Shown: positions 40,676 through 49,211 of the stretch, piece after piece
How the letters are laid out: every line of letters begins with the position of its first letter
How positions within the stretch are numbered: the stretch's first letter is position 1
Program-made: the position numbers and the translations under genes
NCBI GenBank assembly: GCA_902617895.1
Contig: CACMYJ010000003.1
Coordinates: 1-64,000 of the forward strand
From: an uncultured Pelagibacteraceae bacterium
GTDB taxonomy: Bacteria > Pseudomonadota > Alphaproteobacteria > Pelagibacterales > Pelagibacteraceae
Direction: 5' to 3'
DNA length: 64,000 nt
Notes under the pieces: model-generated
Database searches by the model: none
The model's input: the letters and a program-made list of their open reading frames with translations, nothing else
Told to the model about the DNA's origin: nothing

Positions 40676-41906
40676 TTATATACTTAATCATATCTATTGA
40701 TGATTTTATACCATCTTCATGAAATCCATATCCAAAATAACTACCACAAAATAAAATATTATTTTTATTTTGAATTAGGTGAAGATCTTTCTGGCTATTG
40801 ATTGCATTTTGATCAAAGTAAGGGTGAGTAAATATAACTTTTCGGATTATCTTATCTTCGGGTATCTCTAAATAAGGATTTAATGTTAAAAAAATATTTT
40901 TATTTATATTCAAATTTTGTAATAGGTTTAACCAATAAGTAATCGAATTTTTTTCACTATTCTCAGATTCAATCGAGGAATTCCATGAACACCAAGCACT
41001 TTTATTATTTGGCATATAACTTATATCCTCATGGACTATAGCCTCATTTGTTTTATATTTAAAATTACTTAAGATCTTATTTTCTATTTCTTCAGGATTT
41101 TCAATTAAAGAGAGAGCTTGATTGGCATGAGTGGCCAATACGACTTTATCGTAAGTAAAATATTCATTTTTATCTCCATAATAAACCTGAACTCCTGATC
41201 CAATTCTTTTAATTTTATTAATATTGTAATTTTTATAATATTCTCCACTGATTTTACTTAGAATTTTATCTACATATGTTCTACTTCTTTTGGAAACTGT
41301 AAACCATTGTGGTCGATCTTTTAATTTGAATAATCCATGATTTTGAAAAAATTTAAAAAAAAATTTCAATGGCATTTGTTTTGCCTCGTAAGGGGGCATT
41401 GACCATATAGCTGATACCATAGGAATAATATGAAATTTGATAAAGTACTCTGACAATTTTAAATTGTCTAAATAGCTGCCTAAAGTAATATTTTCGTTAA
41501 TTCGATCTTGGTTTTCACTTTGTTTATAAAAACTGATTATAGTAAAAAACATCTTCAAAAATTTTATATTTAACAAGTTTGATTTATTGCTAAAAATTCC
41601 AGAAAGACCTTTTCCACAATATTCTATATTTGAGTCTCTAACGGATACTGAGAATGACATATTGCTTCTTTCGATAGCAATATCATTTTCTTGAAAAAAA
41701 TTTATTAAATTTGGATAAGTTTTTTTATTAAATACAATAAAGCCTATATCAACAGGGACTATATTATCTCCGACATTAACATCAATAGTATGAGAATGAC
41801 CTCCAAAATGGTCTTCTTTCTCAAATAGATCTACTTTATATTTTTTAGATAAACTGTAAGCTGCACTTAGACCTGATATACCAGAGCCTATAATAGCAAA
41901 TTTCAT
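40668..41906 (-). CDS. FAD-dependent oxidoreductase (amine-oxidase/desaturase-like) of the DUF1365-CFA cluster
   Basis: 412 residues. The flavin-binding motif AIIGSGISGLSAAYSLS is at 4-20, followed by LFEKEDHFGGHSHT, which also occurs in phytoene-desaturase-like enzymes. The C-terminal FCGSYFGYGFHEDGIKSS is typical for the family member next to DUF1365. Its probable substrates are lipid acyl chains, inferred from the constant neighbourhood. It starts on the last base of the EamA gene upstream and overlaps DUF1365 by eight bases. Confidence 0.87.
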   Translation of the reverse strand: MKFAIIGSGISGLSAAYSLSKKYKVDLFEKEDHFGGHSHTIDVNVGDNIVPVDIGFIVFNKKTYPNLINFFQENDIAIERSNMSFSVSVRDSNIEYCGKGLSGIFSNKSNLLNIKFLKMFFTIISFYKQSENQDRINENITLGSYLDNLKLSEYFIKFHIIPMVSAIWSMPPYEAKQMPLKFFFKFFQNHGLFKLKDRPQWFTVSKRSRTYVDKILSKISGEYYKNYNINKIKRIGSGVQVYYGDKNEYFTYDKVVLATHANQALSLIENPEEIENKILSNFKYKTNEAIVHEDISYMPNNKSAWCSWNSSIESENSEKNSITYWLNLLQNLNINKNIFLTLNPYLEIPEDKIIRKVIFTHPYFDQNAINSQKDLHLIQNKNNILFCGSYFGYGFHEDGIKSSIDMIKYINA

Positions 41907-42784
41907 TATTGAGGATTATATTTATTTTCTTTTGTAAAGGATGAGACAAATTGTAGAAAAACTGCAAGAATTATAATGCTTCCTCCAATTAATACGTAGA
42001 ATGAAGGGTTTTCATTTACAAATAGCCAAGCCCAAAGAGGACCAAGTATCGCCTCTGTAAGCATTATTATGCCAACCATAGCTGATAGAGTTTTTCTCGC
42101 ACCAATTGTTATAAAAATAAAGCCAAGTCCTATTTGAAATGTTCCAGACAAAAATGCCAAAAACATATCATTTAAAGATATAGAAATTTTTGTTGAAGCT
42201 AAAAAACCTATTATCATTGCAACTATTCCAGCAACTAATTGTAGGGGCACCATATCTACATGAGGATATCTTCTTACAATTAAAATTAGAGATGCAAAGG
42301 TAATTGGCATTACAAAGGCAACGATATTTCCAGAAATTTGTCCACTTGATAGAGTATTTCCTAGCATTAAAATTAATCCAGAAATTGCTAAAATGATAGA
42401 AGCTAAAGTAATTTTTGAAATTTTTTCTTTTAAAAAAAAATATCCAAATATCGCTAAGAAAATTGTTTGTGTTTGTATTATGAAGTTTGTATTTGCAACA
42501 GTAGTATTATACATAGCAAAAACGTAACTGCTAAATCCAATGCCTAATATAATTCCACCAATTAAGCCAGGAATTCCCGATACATAAATTTTTTTAAATA
42601 CCTCTTTTTTGTAAGTTGCAATTAAAAAAATAGTTACAACAATTATAAAAAAAACCTGTCTCCAAAATAAGATTTGCCATAAAGTTGATCCTTCAAATGA
42701 TTTAACTATCAACCCACCAAAACTAAGACAAAATGCACCAAAAAAGATTAATAATGGACCTGGTATCTTTGAAATAAAATTCAT
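41906..42784 (-). CDS. EamA-domain (DMT superfamily) transporter
   Basis: 292 residues, about ten helices. GPLLIFFGAFCLSFGGLIVKSFEG at the N-terminus, ANTNFIIQTQTIFLAIFGYFFLKE in the first repeat and GIIMLTEAILGPLWAWLFVNE in the second are typical. It sits inside the run between pxpC and the FAD oxidoreductase with overlaps of four and one bases, so it is co-expressed with 5-oxoprolinase subunits. Transport of 5-oxoproline or a related amino acid is possible but unproven. Confidence 0.84.
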   Translation of the reverse strand: MNFISKIPGPLLIFFGAFCLSFGGLIVKSFEGSTLWQILFWRQVFFIIVVTIFLIATYKKEVFKKIYVSGIPGLIGGIILGIGFSSYVFAMYNTTVANTNFIIQTQTIFLAIFGYFFLKEKISKITLASIILAISGLILMLGNTLSSGQISGNIVAFVMPITFASLILIVRRYPHVDMVPLQLVAGIVAMIIGFLASTKISISLNDMFLAFLSGTFQIGLGFIFITIGARKTLSAMVGIIMLTEAILGPLWAWLFVNENPSFYVLIGGSIIILAVFLQFVSSFTKENKYNPQ

Positions 42785-43740
42785 TTAATATTGGAAATCA
42801 AATTTTGAGTTTCCATCTCATACAACTTAAAAATAGTTTCTGCATCTTTTAAATTAATTTCTTTAAATTTAATTTTTGATCCTGGAGGTATTTGTACTAG
42901 TTTGTCATAATCAGCGCTTATTACAACTCCGATCTTAGGGTAACCACCTATGGTTCCATGATCAGATAGCATAATTATTGGATCCCCATCTGCTGTGATT
43001 TGGATAACACCCTTCACTAATCCTTCTGACTTTATATTTGTATTTTTAATATTACTAATCTTAGGTCCTTTAAGTCTTATACCCATACGGTCACTTAATT
43101 TGGTTACATTAAATTCATCACTAAAAAATGAATCTATTGCGTCCTTTGAAAAATAATCAAAATGAGGTCCTTTTATTATTCTAATATTTTCAATTTTAGA
43201 GTTTAGGTATTCTATTTTATTTTTTGGCAGGATTTTTTTTATATTTTTTAAATGAATTATTTGTCCTTTCTTAAGTTTTTCCCCACTATTAGCACCAATT
43301 TTAGCCTTAGTATTAGTAGAACAACTATTTAAATAATAATCCACCTCAAATGTGCCTCCAATAGATAAATAACCATATACTGATCGATTGGTAGACAGTA
43401 TATCTAAGCAATCATTATTCTCTAAAATAATATTTTCGTAACAACTAAATTCTAAATTTTTGTTTTTTCTTATAATTTTAAAATTAACATCTCCAGTAAT
43501 ACTGATGGAGATATTTTCTCCTATATATTTCAATTTAGGACCTTGATATGCAAATTCAACAACCGGATTATTTATTTCATTGTTTGAAATGGTATTTGCT
43601 AATAAAAAATTCCTATTATCCATTGCTCCACTAAAAGGTATGCCTATATGATAAAAATTATTTCTACCGTTATCTTGAAATGTAGAATTGATACCTGGTC
43701 GTAATACCTCAAAATAATTTTTATTCATATTTTTTTTCAT
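42781..43740 (-). CDS. pxpC: 5-oxoprolinase subunit C
   Basis: 319 residues of the biotin-dependent carboxyltransferase-like (KipA/PxpC) family. FEVLRPGINSTFQDNGR at about 8-24, IPFSGAMDNRNFLLAN near 33-48, VVEFAYQGP and the late SDHGTIGGYPKIGVVISADYDKLVQ are family blocks. Together with PxpA and PxpB it splits 5-oxoproline to glutamate using ATP. It overlaps pxpB by 20 bases. 5-Oxoproline arises from glutamine, glutathione and protein N-termini. Confidence 0.93.
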   Translation of the reverse strand: MKKNMNKNYFEVLRPGINSTFQDNGRNNFYHIGIPFSGAMDNRNFLLANTISNNEINNPVVEFAYQGPKLKYIGENISISITGDVNFKIIRKNKNLEFSCYENIILENNDCLDILSTNRSVYGYLSIGGTFEVDYYLNSCSTNTKAKIGANSGEKLKKGQIIHLKNIKKILPKNKIEYLNSKIENIRIIKGPHFDYFSKDAIDSFFSDEFNVTKLSDRMGIRLKGPKISNIKNTNIKSEGLVKGVIQITADGDPIIMLSDHGTIGGYPKIGVVISADYDKLVQIPPGSKIKFKEINLKDAETIFKLYEMETQNLISNIK

Positions 43741-44395
43741 ATTCTAGTTTAGAAATTGGATAAAATGATATTGTATCACCTGGATTAATTAGATTTGGCT
43801 CAGTATTTTTTTTATTATCAAAAATATCAACTGGTGTTTTGCCAATTATATTCCAACCACCTGGACTTTCAAAAGTATAAATATTACAAAATTGCTCTGT
43901 TATACCTATGGAATTTTTTGGGACTTTAACTCTTGGTGTTTCTAAACGCTTTGCAAAAAGAGATTTATCCATATCTCCCAAGAATGGCATGCCCGCAATA
44001 AAACCTGTCATATAACAATAATAATTTTTTGAAAAGAATGTTTCATAAATTTTTGCTTCATTTATCTTTAATAATTTTTGTAAACGTTTTATATCTAGTG
44101 CAAATTCCTCTGCACAACAAACTGGGATTTTAATTAGATTATTTTTTGAATTATTATTTTTTTTTAACTCAAGATTTTCAACTTGTTTTTTTAATTTAGC
44201 AAAACTCGTAAGTTTTAAATCGAAACTAATTACTAGTTTATTATAACTAGGTGTAATATTTGTAATACCTAAAAAATTACTATCTCTTAAATTATTAAAA
44301 TAATTTATAACATTTCTGTTAATTTCTTTATTTACCTCAGTACCAAAGTCACAGTACAATGCTGCGTCACCAAGATTTGATATATTTTTAATCAT
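43721..44395 (-). CDS. pxpB: 5-oxoprolinase subunit B
   Basis: 224 residues of the KipI/PxpB family. LGDAALYCDFGTEVN near the start, then IPVCCAEEFALDI, GFIAGMPFLGDMD, RVKVPKNSIGI and PGGWNIIGKTP, with LINPGDTISFYPI at the end. Those C-terminal motifs are very constant. It forms a complex with PxpC. It is the first gene of the seven-gene minus-strand run and diverges from pxpA over only 27 bases. Confidence 0.93.
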   Translation of the reverse strand: MIKNISNLGDAALYCDFGTEVNKEINRNVINYFNNLRDSNFLGITNITPSYNKLVISFDLKLTSFAKLKKQVENLELKKNNNSKNNLIKIPVCCAEEFALDIKRLQKLLKINEAKIYETFFSKNYYCYMTGFIAGMPFLGDMDKSLFAKRLETPRVKVPKNSIGITEQFCNIYTFESPGGWNIIGKTPVDIFDNKKNTEPNLINPGDTISFYPISKLEYEKKYE

Positions 44396-44422
44396 GTCAT
44401 GTTATACTTTAAGCTTTATAGT

Positions 44423-45196
44423 ATGGAAATTAATTTAAATTGTGATTTAGGTGAAAAATCAAAGCATCATTCAAATGAGAATGATCCTGATTTACTCAAA
44501 ATAGTAAATTCTGCAAATGTGGCTTGTGGGTACCACGCTGGAGATAAGGAAACTATGAGAGAAGTTGTAGAGATTTCAAAGCAAAATAATGTAAGTATTG
44601 GTGCACATCCATCTTTCAATGATCCAGAAAACTTTGGAAGAAAACGTATTAATCTTGGTGCTGATGAAATTTCTAAGCTTTTAATAGATCAATATGAAAT
44701 TTTGCAAAATATTGCCATTAAATTAGATGAAAAGGTTTCTCATATTAAACCACATGGAGCCTTAAATAATATGGCTTGTGAGGACCTTGAACTAGCAACA
44801 ATTTTGGCAAAAACTATTTATAGTATTGATAAAGATATAATTTATTTAGTACCAACAGGTTCAAAAATGGAAATTGCAGCTAAAAAATTAAATATGAAAA
44901 TTGCATGTGAAATTTTTGCAGATAGAAATTATGAAGACGATGGAACACTTGTGTCAAGAGGTAAGGACCATGCCCTAATAACCGACCCTGAGCGAGCTAA
45001 AGAGCATGTATTCAATATGGTGAAAAACCAAACTCTTAATTGTCACAGTGGAAAACAAATACCTTGTGAAATCGATTCAATTTGCATACATGGAGATAAC
45101 AAAAGTTCTCTCTCGACTGCAAAACAGGTAAGAGAAAACTTAATAAAAAATAATTTAGAATTAAAGCCTCTAAATAAAATGAAAAAATTTATATAA
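44423..45196 (+). CDS. pxpA: 5-oxoprolinase subunit A (LamB/YcsF family)
   Basis: 257 residues from ATG 44423. The family N-terminus MEINLNCDLGE begins there; an upstream in-frame ATG at 44399 would add eight non-family residues. NSANVACGYHAGD at about 30-42, GAHPSFNDPENFGR near 64-77, VSHIKPHGALNNMA and the final DSICIHGDNKSS are diagnostic. Acts with PxpBC in ATP-dependent hydrolysis of 5-oxoproline. Unlike the usual single operon, it is transcribed away from pxpBC. Confidence 0.93.
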   Translation: MEINLNCDLGEKSKHHSNENDPDLLKIVNSANVACGYHAGDKETMREVVEISKQNNVSIGAHPSFNDPENFGRKRINLGADEISKLLIDQYEILQNIAIKLDEKVSHIKPHGALNNMACEDLELATILAKTIYSIDKDIIYLVPTGSKMEIAAKKLNMKIACEIFADRNYEDDGTLVSRGKDHALITDPERAKEHVFNMVKNQTLNCHSGKQIPCEIDSICIHGDNKSSLSTAKQVRENLIKNNLELKPLNKMKKFI

Positions 45197-45198
45197 TT

Positions 45199-45678
45199 AT
45201 GATTAAAAAAATATTTACTTTTCTCATATTCTTTTTTTTGACTGTTGAGACTTTTGCTGCTGGAACAAGTTCATCAGATAAAAAACCGAGCTATAAAAAT
45301 GCTGTAAAAATAATTGAAGCAGCTAAGAAATATGAATCCAAAAATAAAATGGATAAAGCATTAAAAAGATATGAAAAAGCTCAAAAAATTTTATTAAAAC
45401 TCGACAAAGAAAAGCCCTTACAAGCTGATACACTAAATTACCTGGGTTTTACAACTAGAAAACTTGGGGACTTTGAAGCAGGAGAAAAATATTATTTGTT
45501 AGGTTTGCAAGTCGATCCAAAGCATGTTGGTATAAATGAATACTTAGGTGAATTATATGTTGTGACCAACAGAATTGATTTAGCAAAAGAAAGATTGGAA
45601 ATTTTGAAAAGCTGTAATTGTGAGGAGTATCAAGAGTTAAAAGAAATTATTGAAGGAACCAAAAAATCAAAATACTAA
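45199..45678 (+). CDS. secreted tetratricopeptide-repeat protein
   Basis: 159 residues. Signal peptide MIKKIFTFLIFFFLTVETFA, then helical TPR units: KNKMDKALKRYEKAQKIL, TLNYLGFTTRKLGDFEAGEKYYLLGL and GINEYLGELYVVTNRIDLAKERLEIL. A Cys pair (KSCNC) lies near the end. TPRs mediate protein contacts, so this is likely a periplasmic adaptor. It follows pxpA with a two-base gap, but a link to 5-oxoproline is not obvious. It overlaps the convergent dctM by four bases. Confidence 0.85.
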   Translation: MIKKIFTFLIFFFLTVETFAAGTSSSDKKPSYKNAVKIIEAAKKYESKNKMDKALKRYEKAQKILLKLDKEKPLQADTLNYLGFTTRKLGDFEAGEKYYLLGLQVDPKHVGINEYLGELYVVTNRIDLAKERLEILKSCNCEEYQELKEIIEGTKKSKY

Positions 45679-46985
45679 TTGATATTTTGAATCATTTGTT
45701 CGGGCATCCATAAAGCGATTTGTGGGAACAGTACAATCAATAGGACTGCAAAAATCATTAATAAAAATAACGGGAAGGCACTTTTTGCTATGAACCCCAT
45801 ATCTTTGTTTGCCATTCCTTGGAGAACAAATAGATTAAAACCAACAGGTGGTGTAATTTGAGCCATTTCTACAACAATAACTAAAAATATTCCAAACCAA
45901 ATCATATCAAAGCCTGCCTGCCTTATCATTGGTTCAATTATTGCCATTGTAAGAACAACTGCAGAAATTCCATCAAGAAACATCCCAAGAATTATGTAAA
46001 AAATCATTAATACAAATATTAATACATACGGTGATAACTCCATATTCTGTATCCACAATGCTAAATTTCTAGGCAAACCTGTAAATCCCATAGCAAGTGA
46101 CAAGAAAGTTGCCCCAGCTAAAATAAATGCAATCATACATGAAGTTTTAGTTGCTCCAAGCAATGAGTCTTTAAATGTTTTATAGGTTAAACTCTTTTGA
46201 AAATAAGAGAGAATTAAAGCTCCAACAACACCTAAAGATGCAGCCTCGGTTGCTGTTGCTATACCACTATATATTGAACCTATTACTCCAAGTATTAATA
46301 AAATAACTGGAATTAATTGTTTGGATTTACCTAGTTTATTAAAAAATGAAAAATTTTCATAATTAGTTGGCATTTTATTTTTATTTAACAAAGACCAAAC
46401 AATTACATAGCCCATAAAGATTAGAGCAATCATTATACCTGGGATTATTCCAGCTATAAAAAGTTTTGCAATTGATTCTTGAACAGTTACACCATAAATA
46501 ATTAAAATTATTGAGGGTGGAATTAAAAGACCTAATGTTCCTGACCCTGCCAAACTTCCAAGCAAAATTTTTTCAGGGTATTTTCTTTTTCTTAGTTCTG
46601 GAATTGACATTTTTCCAACTGTAGCAACTGTTGCGGCAGATGATCCAGAGATAGCGGCAAACAAGGCACAACCAACAACATTTACGTGAATTAAACCTCC
46701 AGGTAACTTCTGAAGCCATGGTGCCAATCCCTCAAATAAATTTTCTGATAATTTAGTTCTAAAAAGGATTTCACCCATCCACACAAATAATGGTAATGCT
46801 GTTAGTGTCCACGATGATGAAGCTCCCCAAATTGTTGTAGCCATCGCATCTCCTACTGGTCTAGAAGTAAACAAAATCATGCCTATTGAAGATACGCCAA
46901 CCATACTGATGGCTACCCATATACCAGATCCTAAAAAAAACAGTAAAACACTAATAAAAAAAAATGCTAATAAAATTTCAATCAT
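45675..46985 (-). CDS. dctM: TRAP transporter large permease
   Basis: 436 residues with about twelve membrane segments. GSSAATVATVGKMSIPELRKRKYP near 124-145, LIPPSIILIIYGV near 165-177 and the C-terminal ITPPVGFNLFVLQGMA are standard DctM motifs. It uses the sodium gradient to import organic acids or similar solutes bound by the periplasmic partner. It overlaps dctQ by eight bases. The substrate is not identifiable from the permease. Confidence 0.94.
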   Translation of the reverse strand: MIEILLAFFFISVLLFFLGSGIWVAISMVGVSSIGMILFTSRPVGDAMATTIWGASSSWTLTALPLFVWMGEILFRTKLSENLFEGLAPWLQKLPGGLIHVNVVGCALFAAISGSSAATVATVGKMSIPELRKRKYPEKILLGSLAGSGTLGLLIPPSIILIIYGVTVQESIAKLFIAGIIPGIMIALIFMGYVIVWSLLNKNKMPTNYENFSFFNKLGKSKQLIPVILLILGVIGSIYSGIATATEAASLGVVGALILSYFQKSLTYKTFKDSLLGATKTSCMIAFILAGATFLSLAMGFTGLPRNLALWIQNMELSPYVLIFVLMIFYIILGMFLDGISAVVLTMAIIEPMIRQAGFDMIWFGIFLVIVVEMAQITPPVGFNLFVLQGMANKDMGFIAKSAFPLFLLMIFAVLLIVLFPQIALWMPEQMIQNIN

Positions 46986-47466
46986 GCTTATTAACTATTC
47001 TTAAAATTAATTGATGAAAGATACATATAAAAAATAATAATGAACCAATTGCTACACTTGATTGAGGTATCCAAATTAAAATTTCATCAGCACCTTCACT
47101 TCTTTCCTGAAACTCATAAGATATCTTTAACATTTTTAGAAAATAAAAGGCCATGTATCCTGAAAAAATAGATGCAACACTTAAACTCCAAATTTCTAGA
47201 AACTTTTTTCTTAGATCAGTAGCTTTTTCTAAAAATAATGTGATCCTTATATGACCACCATTTACAAAAGTATATGAAAGTGCAAAAAATGAGGAAGCGG
47301 CCATACAGTAACCAGAATATTCAGCTAAACCTCTTATATAAAAACCAAACATTCTTGAGGCAATTCCAGTTAAAATAAAAGCTGCTATTAAAATTAAAAA
47401 AAACGCAGCTATGTATCCTGAGAAATTATAAAGATTATTTAAAGATTTATTAATTTTTTGTAACAT
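46978..47466 (-). CDS. dctQ: TRAP transporter small permease
   Basis: 162 residues with four hydrophobic segments (about 15-37, 45-68, 88-110 and 131-153). FALSYTFVNGGHIRITLFLEK at about 58-78 is the DctQ signature region. It forms the membrane complex with DctM. A strong hairpin terminator lies just upstream, between it and dctP, so its expression depends on readthrough. Confidence 0.92.
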   Translation of the reverse strand: MLQKINKSLNNLYNFSGYIAAFFLILIAAFILTGIASRMFGFYIRGLAEYSGYCMAASSFFALSYTFVNGGHIRITLFLEKATDLRKKFLEIWSLSVASIFSGYMAFYFLKMLKISYEFQERSEGADEILIWIPQSSVAIGSLLFFICIFHQLILRIVNKHD

Positions 47467-47470
47467 AAAA

Positions 47471-47494
47471 AAGGCCGTTTTTTTAAACGGCCTT
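47471..47494 (-). terminator. hairpin terminator between dctP and dctQM
   Basis: AAGGCCGTTT (47471-47480) and AAACGGCCTT (47485-47494) form a perfect ten-base stem with a four-base loop. Read on the minus strand it is followed by a T-run (plus-strand A-run at about 47467-47472). It lies after the dctP stop and before dctQ, a typical attenuating terminator that lets the binding protein be made in excess over the permease. Confidence 0.9.
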
Positions 47495-47510
47495 TCTCAT
47501 TATATTAATT

Positions 47511-48482
47511 TTATTTGTAGGCAGCAAGTACGCTAGCTCCTGTTTTGCCAGCCTTTTTCTTCCATTCCTTTGCCATTTTTTTTCCGACTTTTTGGAAATG
47601 TTTTTCTAAATCAGCGTTTACTTTGCCCACTGTCATTCCTGCAGCAGCTAAAGCTTTTTTATCTTCAATATTTCCAACTCTGGAAAGCATCCAACCTTTT
47701 TCTTCTGCAGCAGTTGCTTCTTTCATTATTAATTTTTGAGTATCTGCATCTAGTTTGTTCCAAGATCCTCTATGAGCAACCACCATATTCTTTGGGAACC
47801 AAGCAGCTATATCATAGAAATATTTTACTCCGTTCTCCCAAATTTTACTATTTTTTCCAGTTGTTGGTGAGGTTATCATACTCTCAACTGCTCCAGTTGA
47901 AAATGCTTGACTTATTTCTGCAGCTTCAATTTTTGTTGGAGCCATACCAGTAAGTTCAGCAATTCTAATTGTTGCTGAATTATAAGCTCTAAATTTTAGA
48001 CCTTGTAAATCTGTAACACTATTAATCTCGTTTTTACTATACAAACCTTGTGCAGGCCATGGCACAGCATACAAAAATACCAATCCTTTTTGGTTCAAGC
48101 TTTCTATGATTGCTGGTTTCGATGCTTGGTAAAGTTTCATAGCATCATCATATGATGTTGCTAAGAATGGTTGTGAATCAATTTCAAGAATAGGATCTAC
48201 TTTTCCCAGAGCCGACATAAATCTCTCTCCCATTTGAGCTTGACCAGTTCGAACTGCTCTAAAGATTTCTCCACCTTTAAATAATGATCCTCCAGGATGA
48301 GTTACAATAGTTAATTTGCCTCCACTTTTTTCTGAAACATTTTTAGCAAATTCTGCAGCGTTAGCTGAATGAAAATTGCTTGCACCATAAGCTAAAGCCA
48401 TATCCCACTTCTCAGCAGCATTTGAGTTAGCAGTTAATAAAACAGAAAATAAAATAGAAATTAAAGTTTTTAAATTTTTCAT
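47511..48482 (-). CDS. dctP: TRAP transporter substrate-binding protein
   Basis: 323 residues. Signal peptide of 22 residues (MKNLKTLISILFSVLLTANSNA), then the DctP fold: GGSLFKGGEIFRAVRTGQAQMG near 64-85 and GLKFRAYNSATIRIAELTGMAPTKIEA near 164-190, with the conserved arginine for carboxylate binding in the latter. The C-terminus is lysine-rich. Ligand could be a carboxylate, sulfonate or similar. It is the first gene of dctPQM, and a terminator follows it. Confidence 0.94.
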   Translation of the reverse strand: MKNLKTLISILFSVLLTANSNAAEKWDMALAYGASNFHSANAAEFAKNVSEKSGGKLTIVTHPGGSLFKGGEIFRAVRTGQAQMGERFMSALGKVDPILEIDSQPFLATSYDDAMKLYQASKPAIIESLNQKGLVFLYAVPWPAQGLYSKNEINSVTDLQGLKFRAYNSATIRIAELTGMAPTKIEAAEISQAFSTGAVESMITSPTTGKNSKIWENGVKYFYDIAAWFPKNMVVAHRGSWNKLDADTQKLIMKEATAAEEKGWMLSRVGNIEDKKALAAAGMTVGKVNADLEKHFQKVGKKMAKEWKKKAGKTGASVLAAYK

Positions 48483-48596
48483 TAATCCTCCTTATTTTTA
48501 AAAAAATACATCTGATTATGTATTATTTGTTAAATCAATAGAAAATTTTCTATGTTTTGTTGAAAAATAAGAAAATACTACTATTATACAGTCACT
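48483..48596. promoter_or_regulatory. divergent promoter region of dctP and the TerC-type gene
   Basis: 114 bases, AT-rich. AGGAGG lies just before the dctP ATG when read on the minus strand (CCTCCT at 48486-48491). On the plus strand, TTGAAA at 48560-48565 and TATTAT at 48582-48587 have a 16-base spacer. Transcription from that pair would start within a few bases of the TTG start codon at 48597, suggesting a leaderless transcript. Confidence 0.4.
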
Positions 48597-49211
48597 TTGA
48601 TCGAAGAAGCCCTTATTTTACTACAAATTATATTTATAAATATAATTTTGACTGCTGATAATGCTATAATAATTGGTCTTATCGCATCTAATTTTGTCCC
48701 TAAAAATAGGAAAAAAATTATATTTTGGGGAGTAGTCGGGGCTTTAGTCTTTAAAGTTTTATTTGCAGTATTTGCTACATATTTATTCAAATTTTACTTT
48801 ATAAAAATTCTAGGAGGTTTGTTGTTAATTTGGATAGTTAACGATTTAAGAAAAGATCTTTTACAAGTTCAAAAACAAACTAAATCACCTACAAAAAAAT
48901 CTTTAGAACCATCATTTGCTAAGGGTATGTATAAAGTACTTTTTGCAGATATTACAATCAGTTTCGATAATGTTATAGGTGTTGTTGGGGCTTCTAAGGG
49001 TAACTTTGGATTCATGATTTTTGGTTTAATTTTATCTGTGGTACTTACAGGTGCAATGGCCACTTATTTAGCTAATTACGTACAGAAACATTTATGGATC
49101 GTCTATGTTGGAATGGCATTTATTCTTATACTAGCAATACAACTTATTATTGGGGGACTTGTAGACTTAGAAATTCTAAATATAAACGAAGAGTTTAAAA
49201 AATATTTTTAA
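48597..49211 (+). CDS. TerC/YjbE-family membrane protein
   Basis: 204 residues beginning with TTG. Six or seven hydrophobic helices; the family motif IILTADNAIIIGL is at about 16-28 and a second copy, ADITISFDNVIGVVGAS, near 116-132, each with the Asp-Asn pair thought to bind metal. Relatives export manganese or calcium. The start gives the expected N-terminal helix although there is no visible ribosome site. It overlaps the convergent panB by four bases. Confidence 0.87.
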   Translation: MIEEALILLQIIFINIILTADNAIIIGLIASNFVPKNRKKIIFWGVVGALVFKVLFAVFATYLFKFYFIKILGGLLLIWIVNDLRKDLLQVQKQTKSPTKKSLEPSFAKGMYKVLFADITISFDNVIGVVGASKGNFGFMIFGLILSVVLTGAMATYLANYVQKHLWIVYVGMAFILILAIQLIIGGLVDLEILNINEEFKKYF

